64,000 nucleotides of DNA, taken from VFMC01 sp050248155. GTDB taxonomy: Bacteria; Actinomycetota; Acidimicrobiia; Acidimicrobiales; Ilumatobacteraceae. The stretch is taken from positions 1 to 64,000 of the forward strand of contig JBFWSW010000007.1 of assembly GCA_050248155.1 (NCBI GenBank). Reading direction: 5' to 3'. Below are positions 59,558 to 64,000 of this stretch, one piece after another. Each line of letters starts with the position of its first letter. Position 1 is the stretch's first letter. A model generated the notes under the pieces. That model was not told where the DNA came from, searched no databases, and worked only from the letters and a program-made list of their open reading frames with translations. Position numbers and translations under genes: made by a program.

Positions 59558-60355
59558 GTGAGCACCCGACTGTCGCAGTTGTCCCGTTCGGTGGCCGGCA
59601 GGCGGGTACTCGTCACCGGGGCCGCGTCGGGCATGGGGAGGGCCACGGCGCACCTCTTCGCCGACGAGGGGGCGCGGGTCGCGGTGGTCGACCTCGACGC
59701 CGAGCGTGTGCTCGCAGTCGTCGACGAGATCCGCCAGGTGCACGGCCCCGACGCGGCGCACGACTTCGTCGCCGACGTCGCCGATCACGGCGCGCTGAAG
59801 CGGTTGGTCGCCGATGTCGCCGAGCGCCTGGGTGGCATCGACGTGCTGATCAACAACGCCGGCGTGTCGTTGGTGACCTCCGCGTTCCAGGACGAGGCCG
59901 AGTACGAGGCCAACTGGGCGCGCACCCTCGACGTCAACCTCACCGCGCACTCGCGCCTCATCCGCCTGTGCCAGCCGTACCTGCGCCAGGCCGACGGCGG
60001 AGGGCGCGTGGTGAACATCGCATCAACCGAGACCATCGTGGTCACCGCCGGACTCGCCGCGTACGCGGCCAGCAAGGCGGGGGTGGTCGGCCTGACCAAG
60101 AGCTTCGCCGTCGAGCTCGGCCGCCACGGCGTGACGGTCAACTGCATCTGCCCCGGGCCGATCAACACGGGCATGACCGCCGGCATCGACGACGAGGCCA
60201 AGCAGACGTACGCCAAGCGGCGTGTGCCCCTGCGACGCTACGGCGAGCCCGAAGAGGTCGCGCAGATGACCGTCAGCCTGTGCCTGCCTGCCGCGAGCTT
60301 CCTGAACGGCGCGATCATCGCCGTCGACGGCGGCATGACCATCCGCCACACCTGA
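59558..60355 (+). CDS. Short-chain dehydrogenase/reductase
   Basis: A 265-residue SDR from GTG 59558: cofactor loop VLVTGAASGMGRATAHLF, NNAG motif, catalytic NIAS...YAASK (Tyr-x-x-x-Lys) and CICPGPINTGMT. Acidic residue Asp after the second strand (VVDLDAE) favours NAD. It oxidises or reduces an alcohol or ketone of unknown identity. It is likely controlled by the divergent TetR-SnoaL protein. Confidence 0.9.
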   Translation: MSTRLSQLSRSVAGRRVLVTGAASGMGRATAHLFADEGARVAVVDLDAERVLAVVDEIRQVHGPDAAHDFVADVADHGALKRLVADVAERLGGIDVLINNAGVSLVTSAFQDEAEYEANWARTLDVNLTAHSRLIRLCQPYLRQADGGGRVVNIASTETIVVTAGLAAYAASKAGVVGLTKSFAVELGRHGVTVNCICPGPINTGMTAGIDDEAKQTYAKRRVPLRRYGEPEEVAQMTVSLCLPAASFLNGAIIAVDGGMTIRHT

Positions 60356-60423
60356 GTCGGCCCAACGGCCCGAACTCGGCGGCCCCGCGCCTGCGCCGAC
60401 GTCCCAGCCCTGTCCATCGATCG

Positions 60424-60521
60424 CGCACAAACGCTCCGCGTCCCTGCACGGTCACGCAGGCCGAGCCGGTGGGATCTGCGTGACCGCACAAAGGCTCCGC
60501 GGCTTTGGACGGTTACGTAGG
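60424..60521. repeat. Two 37-bp direct repeats with an internal hairpin
   Basis: Units at 60424-60460 and 60485-60521 share CGCACAAA[CG]GCTCCGCG and a similar tail (ACGGT[CT]ACG[CT]AGG), 61 bp apart. Between them CGGTCACGCAG (60449-60459) and CTGCGTGACCG (60476-60486) are perfect 11-bp inverted repeats with a 16-nt loop. They lie between the SDR stop (60355) and the stop of a convergent gene (60575), where a two-way terminator would be expected; no T-run follows. Confidence 0.7.
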
Positions 60522-60574
60522 TTTCGGACGCCAGCGGGGAGCAGGAGACATCAGCGGACGGTCCGCGGGTCCCG

Positions 60575-61093
60575 TCAGCCCGGCGCCTGTGCGACGTCGA
60601 ACCAGACGTCTCCTTGCCCGATGTCGCGCTCGAGGTGGATGTGCCAGCAGCCCGGTTCGTCGAACAGGAAGCCGGTTCCCCACTCCATGCCTGGCCGGTC
60701 GTAGCTGCTGCTCGGGTGGTACTCGGGACCGAAGGTCAGCGTTCCCGCCCTCCCGCTCGGCGCCTCGCTCGCGACGTGGACGTCGCCCTCACCGGTCATG
60801 CGCCACACGACCTTCACCTCGTCACCGTCCACGATCGGTGCCGGGTGGGTCAGGAAGACCAAGCCGTACACGGTCGCGTCGGTGGCGACTGCCTCCACCT
60901 CGGTCAGCCCCGACGCTGAGGTGATCGGGGTCCGCTCGTCGCACGGCAGATCGACGACCCCGAGCCGCTCCGCCGGCGCCAGCGCGGCTGTAGTCGGCGC
61001 GGCCGCTGTGCTGTTCGTCGCGTCGTCCGAGCCCGTGCAGGCGGCGAGCACCGCGAGGCCGATGGCCAGACGGAGAGCGAGGTGACCTCTCAC
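60575..61093 (-). CDS. Predicted lipoprotein of unknown function
   Basis: The 172-residue product from GTG 61093 has a signal region ending in the lipobox LAVLAAC, a Thr/Ala linker and a compact beta-rich mature domain with two Cys (DLPCDERTPITSAS and DEPGCWHIHLERD). The final GCWHI... pattern resembles periplasmic beta-sandwich domains of unknown role in other actinobacteria. No binding motif is identified. It is followed by the repeat/hairpin region. The frame continues upstream to 61237, but the GTG gives the correct signal. Confidence 0.6.
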   Translation of the reverse strand: MRGHLALRLAIGLAVLAACTGSDDATNSTAAAPTTAALAPAERLGVVDLPCDERTPITSASGLTEVEAVATDATVYGLVFLTHPAPIVDGDEVKVVWRMTGEGDVHVASEAPSGRAGTLTFGPEYHPSSSYDRPGMEWGTGFLFDEPGCWHIHLERDIGQGDVWFDVAQAPG

Positions 61094-61139
61094 GAGCCCA
61101 GGCTGCACCCCCCGGGCCGTCGCTGCAAGGCGCCCGATC

Positions 61140-62252
61140 TCAGGTGCGGTACGGGTCGAGGAGGCCGGTGAGGCCGCTGGTGTGCGGGCCGATGACGAGC
61201 TGCTCGAGGATGCCGGTGCCCTGCTCGGTGCTGCCATCTGGACGGGTGAGCGTGGCCCGGCAGAGCGCCTGGATGTGCAGGTGATCGAGCGCGCAGGGGT
61301 CGTCCACCGGGAGCGACGTCCGCTCAGCGGCGATCATCAGCTCGCCCTGCCAACTGCCGTGGCGGTGGTCGGGATGGCCGTAGCCGAGCCCACGCATCAT
61401 GAACTCGAACATCGGCTCGAGTCGCACGGTCGTGACCGACTGGTCCCAGTCGACGAGGTCGTACTCGAACCACGCCGCCCACCGAGTACCCGGTCGCCAC
61501 TCGTGCCGGTACTCCACGGTGCGGACGAGCCGAGCCTCCATGTGGCCGACCGGGGCGAGCGCGCCGACCTCGTGCCAGCGGCGTCCGTCGGCGTACTCGT
61601 TCACGTCGAAGTGGGTCGAGGTGCTCGGGAAGTTGACCGGTGCCCACAGCCAGTAGAACTGCGGCAGCGCGCCGACCGGCGCGCCCATGGACGACGGTTC
61701 CCCGACCGGGCGAACGCCCCACGAGCGATCGCGCGAACCGAGCACCTCCGACGGGTCGATGTCGATGCGCTCGCCGTCGAGCTCGATCCAACCCGTCCAC
61801 GACCCGAACTGGGTGAGCCGCGTGTAGTCGAAGAAGACACGAGCGCCGATGCGCTGGAAGAAGCGCGGCTCCTCGATCGCCGGCGACCGACCGTCGAACG
61901 TGAGGTCGGCCCGCACGCCGTGTTCGGGAGCGTCGATGAGCAGCTGCAGCCGAACCATGGGCTCGACGATGCGCACCTCGATCGGCCCCACCTTCGTCGC
62001 GTCACGACGGTCGGACGGAGCCCGCTGCGAGGTGTGCACCGAGACCTGCTCGGAGCCTCTGATCACGGAGAAGGCCGCGTCCGAGACGTGCCGGTTGGGA
62101 TACAGGCCCATCGCGAGCGCGAAGTACAGGCGGCCGTCGGATGCATATCCGTTGAAGAAGTAGCGGTCGTAGTGGTTGATGTCGCTGGTCGCGGTGTGGG
62201 CGATGGGCACCGAAGCCTGGTGGATCGGGTAGTCGTCAAAGCTCGTCAGCAC
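61140..62252 (-). CDS. Conserved hypothetical protein, beta-rich
   Basis: This 370-residue protein, with GTG 62252 as the most plausible start, opens near YDRYFFNGYASDGRLYFALAM and repeatedly shows strand pairs (EVRIVEPMVRLQLLID, FFDYTRLTQFGSWTGWIEL, DRSWGVRPVGE). It looks like a member of a conserved actinobacterial family of lipocalin- or AttH-like double barrels. No active-site residues can be named. The long frame to 62522 covers low-complexity sequence and is not used. It is divergent from ctaA with about 95 bp between starts. Confidence 0.6.
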   Translation of the reverse strand: MLTSFDDYPIHQASVPIAHTATSDINHYDRYFFNGYASDGRLYFALAMGLYPNRHVSDAAFSVIRGSEQVSVHTSQRAPSDRRDATKVGPIEVRIVEPMVRLQLLIDAPEHGVRADLTFDGRSPAIEEPRFFQRIGARVFFDYTRLTQFGSWTGWIELDGERIDIDPSEVLGSRDRSWGVRPVGEPSSMGAPVGALPQFYWLWAPVNFPSTSTHFDVNEYADGRRWHEVGALAPVGHMEARLVRTVEYRHEWRPGTRWAAWFEYDLVDWDQSVTTVRLEPMFEFMMRGLGYGHPDHRHGSWQGELMIAAERTSLPVDDPCALDHLHIQALCRATLTRPDGSTEQGTGILEQLVIGPHTSGLTGLLDPYRT

Positions 62253-62348
62253 GACGGCGACCGTAGCGAGCACCCCGACGCCACCGACGACCGGACGGTG
62301 ACCGGGGCGACTGGGTGAAGCCCTGCCGCCCTCCGTACGCTGGCGGCC

Positions 62349-63281
62349 GTGCGACGCCGCGTCACTCCCGGGCAGTACCGGAGCATCTGCCTGGTCGCTC
62401 TGCTGCTGATCGCGTTGATCGTCGTGACGGGCGCGGCCGTTCGCCTCACGGGCTCGGGCCTCGGATGCGACGACTGGCCGCGCTGCAACAACCAGAAGCT
62501 CGTCGACGTCTCGACGGGCCACGCCGCGATCGAACAGATCAACCGCTTGTTCACCGGGCTCGTCTCCGCAGGTGTCATCGTTGCCGTGCTGGCGTCACTC
62601 GCGCGCGAGCCTCGCCGCCGCGACCTCACGTGGCTGTCCGTGGGGCTGGTGCTCGGAGTGCTCGCGCAGATCGTGCTCGGTGGCATCACCGTCCTCGTCG
62701 ACCTCCACCCCGTCGCCGTGCAGGCGCACCTCGTCGTATCGATGGTGCTCGTCGCTGTCGCCGTGGTGCTGTACTCGCGGGCGGGGATGCCGTCGTCGTC
62801 ACGCCGGCACCGCGTCGGCCGGTCGATCCGCCGGCACGTGTGGGCATGCGTCGCGGCGACGGGTCTGGCCGTCGTGTTCGGCACGATCGTCACCGGGGCC
62901 GGCCCCCATGCAGGTGACGAGGAGGCGCGCCGGTTCGACATCGACATCTCTCGTGCGGCGCAGATGCACAGCGTCGCGGTGTGGGTGTCGGTCGCTGCGG
63001 TGGTGTTCCTCATGATCCGCCTACGGCACCGACCGGTCGACCGGGCCGTGCTCGACGGCCCGTTGGTCCTGTGGATCTGCGTCGCGATCGCGCAGGGCGG
63101 GATCGGCTACCTGCAGTACTTCACCGGGGTTCCGGCCGCGCTCGTCGCAGCGCACGTCGCGGGAGCGACCCTCCTGTGGGCCGTGACCGTGTGGCTGGTC
63201 GAGTCGCTGTCGATCTCGACGGCCGACGAGGTGGCTGCTGAGGCTCCGGCGGTCGAGACCGTCAGTTCGCCAACCCCTTGA
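62349..63281 (+). CDS. ctaA: Heme A synthase (COX15/CtaA family)
   Basis: The 310-residue membrane protein from GTG 62349 has about eight membrane helices and the CtaA pattern TGAAVRLTGSGLGCDDWPRC with the Cys pair, the heme-ligand His in HAAIEQINRLFTG, QAHLVVSMVLV and later HVAGATLLWAV. It oxidises heme O to heme A for cytochrome c oxidase. No ctaB or cox genes are in the window, so those lie elsewhere. It overlaps the following small minus-strand gene by 20 bp. Confidence 0.9.
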   Translation: MRRRVTPGQYRSICLVALLLIALIVVTGAAVRLTGSGLGCDDWPRCNNQKLVDVSTGHAAIEQINRLFTGLVSAGVIVAVLASLAREPRRRDLTWLSVGLVLGVLAQIVLGGITVLVDLHPVAVQAHLVVSMVLVAVAVVLYSRAGMPSSSRRHRVGRSIRRHVWACVAATGLAVVFGTIVTGAGPHAGDEEARRFDIDISRAAQMHSVAVWVSVAAVVFLMIRLRHRPVDRAVLDGPLVLWICVAIAQGGIGYLQYFTGVPAALVAAHVAGATLLWAVTVWLVESLSISTADEVAAEAPAVETVSSPTP

Positions 63282-63444
63282 CGAACTCGGCGCTCTTGTC
63301 GATCACGATCGCGAAGAAGCCGCCGACATCGCCGACGAAGTCCTCGAACACGTTCGCGCTCCCGCCCGGGTTGCTCCAGAACGAGATCAGCAGGAACAGC
63401 ATCAGAACGGTGAAGCCCAACTTCTTCACGGTTTCGAACGGCAC
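63262..63444 (-). CDS. Small single-pass membrane protein
   Basis: A 60-residue protein from GTG 63444: VPFETVKKLGFTVLMLFLLI, a membrane helix, then SNPGGSANVFEDFVGDVGGF and a terminal amphipathic helix. No family is recognised. It overlaps the end of ctaA. Small size and hydrophobic content support it as real, but confidence is modest. Confidence 0.45.
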   Translation of the reverse strand: MPFETVKKLGFTVLMLFLLISFWSNPGGSANVFEDFVGDVGGFFAIVIDKSAEFVKGLAN

Positions 63445-63555
63445 GGTGCGACCTCCAACTGGCTCGCCGTCGTCTCCGTGGGTACGGCGAACGAACAGTG
63501 AGATCTCCGCTTGGTCGCACAGGCTAGCCCTGCGAACCGTGGCGGACAACGATGG

Positions 63556-64000
63556 TCACACCGGAGGCCCGAGCACCGGGTCGTAGAGGTGGTGGCAGTC
63601 GTTGATCGAGACGATCGTCGGGAACGCGTCGCGGTGCAGGCGCACCATCGTGATGCTCGTGTTCTCGACGGGCATCCACAACGAGCGGTGCACGTCGAGG
63701 AGGTGCGACACGTAAGCGTTGATGACACCGCCGTGCACCACGACGGCGATGCGCTCGCCGCGGTGCCGCTCGGCGAGGAGCGCGATGTTCGCAGCCACGC
63801 GGCAACGCAGGCCGTCGTCACCCTCGCAGCCCGGTATGCCGTCCCACCGACCGGTGAGGCTCCACTGCCGCGCGCCGGCGGAACTCGCCGTTGCTCCAGT
63901 CGCCGAGACGGATCTCCTCGAGGTCGGCGTGGGTCTCGAGCTCGAGTCCGCGCTGGTCGGCCAGCGGACGAGCGGTCTGGATCGCGCGCTGCAGGTGCGA
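63556..64000 (-). pseudogene. Histidine phosphatase family gene, frameshifted and cut by the window edge
   Basis: The 3' part (63556 to about 63885) encodes WSLTGRWDGIPGCEGDDGLR, then AERHRGERIAVVVHGGVINAY with the second catalytic His and a normal C-terminus. The 5' part (to 64000) in another frame gives SHLQRAIQTARPLADQRG, LEEIRLGDWSNGEF and then reads into a stop at 63818-63820. The frames meet near 63860-63885 in a GC-rich stretch (ACTGCCGCGCGCCGGCGGAA). A single-base change would restore the frame. The RHG end is outside the window. It could be a sequencing error. Confidence 0.65.

Noticed and set aside
1..64000. tRNA, rRNA or CRISPR arrays anywhere in the window
   Set aside because: No cloverleaf-like gene, rRNA motif or evenly spaced repeat with unique spacers was found by reading both strands; a covariance-model scan would be more sensitive.

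Overview
The window is a gene-dense, high-GC chromosomal segment (intergenic gaps mostly under 100 bp, many GTG starts, many 4-bp ATGA/GTGA stop-start overlaps). A mycothiol-dependent maleylpyruvate-isomerase-type protein, an F420/PPOX-type flavin protein, DUF2510-type N-termini, TetR regulators and a stand-alone LigD polymerase domain point to an actinobacterium. The two secreted proteins with RLLDTR repeats and the general gene mix suggest the class Acidimicrobiia (Ilumatobacter-like). That placement is inference; no rRNA or tRNA gene was found.

Layout. 1-1006: end of an unknown gene and a two-gene toxin-antitoxin module. 1065-9215: housekeeping and metabolic genes (YihY, MscS, Hsp20, saccharopine-dehydrogenase-like, a frameshifted VOC gene, an orphan CoxL-type molybdenum hydroxylase with an aldo/keto reductase, a hot-dog protein). 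9223-16708: a probable methylated-amine or methylated-glycine catabolic cluster: MFS exporter, dimethylglycine/sarcosine-dehydrogenase-like flavoprotein, TetR regulator, and divergently a GcvT-like transferase and a PYROXD2-like oxidoreductase. 16764-24658: pirin, cyclase plus DUF4097 pair, then three SGNH-domain genes (one membrane acyltransferase fusion, two secreted proteins with repeats). 24674-32731: PPOX protein, release factor 3, a wrecked ferritin-like gene, CAP lipoprotein, LigD polymerase, a biotinyl/carboxyltransferase fusion, and a MenC/NSAR-type enolase-superfamily enzyme coupled to a GNAT. 32736-33949: a DUF559/AbiEi-like gene bracketed by two doublets of a 35-bp repeat. 33958-54026: mostly ordinary metabolism, membrane and export genes (2OG oxygenase, DUF72, TauE, MBL, ProA-like, M1 peptidase, FAD oxidase, CPBP protease, PanC, P1 peptidase, heterodimeric ABC exporter, methyltransferase).

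The most unusual part is 54062-58473. Six units (MazF/RHH pair, alpha/beta hydrolase, VapBC, a 310-aa unknown, a lone EF-Tu-domain-2-like protein, a lipoprotein) are separated by a recurring, consistently oriented imperfect inverted repeat. The left arm resembles GCSCCGAATGCCCGCTC and the right arm GAGCGGCAGTTCGGNGCT. The arrangement looks like an integron-type cassette array without an integrase in view (a CALIN-like array), although the core does not match the canonical GTTRRRY box exactly. After it come a TetR-SnoaL fusion divergent from an SDR, a repeat/hairpin region, two unknown genes, heme A synthase (CtaA) and a frameshifted histidine phosphatase cut by the window edge.

Two genes (VOC at 4672-5057, phosphatase at 63556-64000) each contain a single frame break that could be real or a sequencing error. 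No CRISPR array, tRNA, rRNA or insertion sequence with a recognisable transposase was seen.
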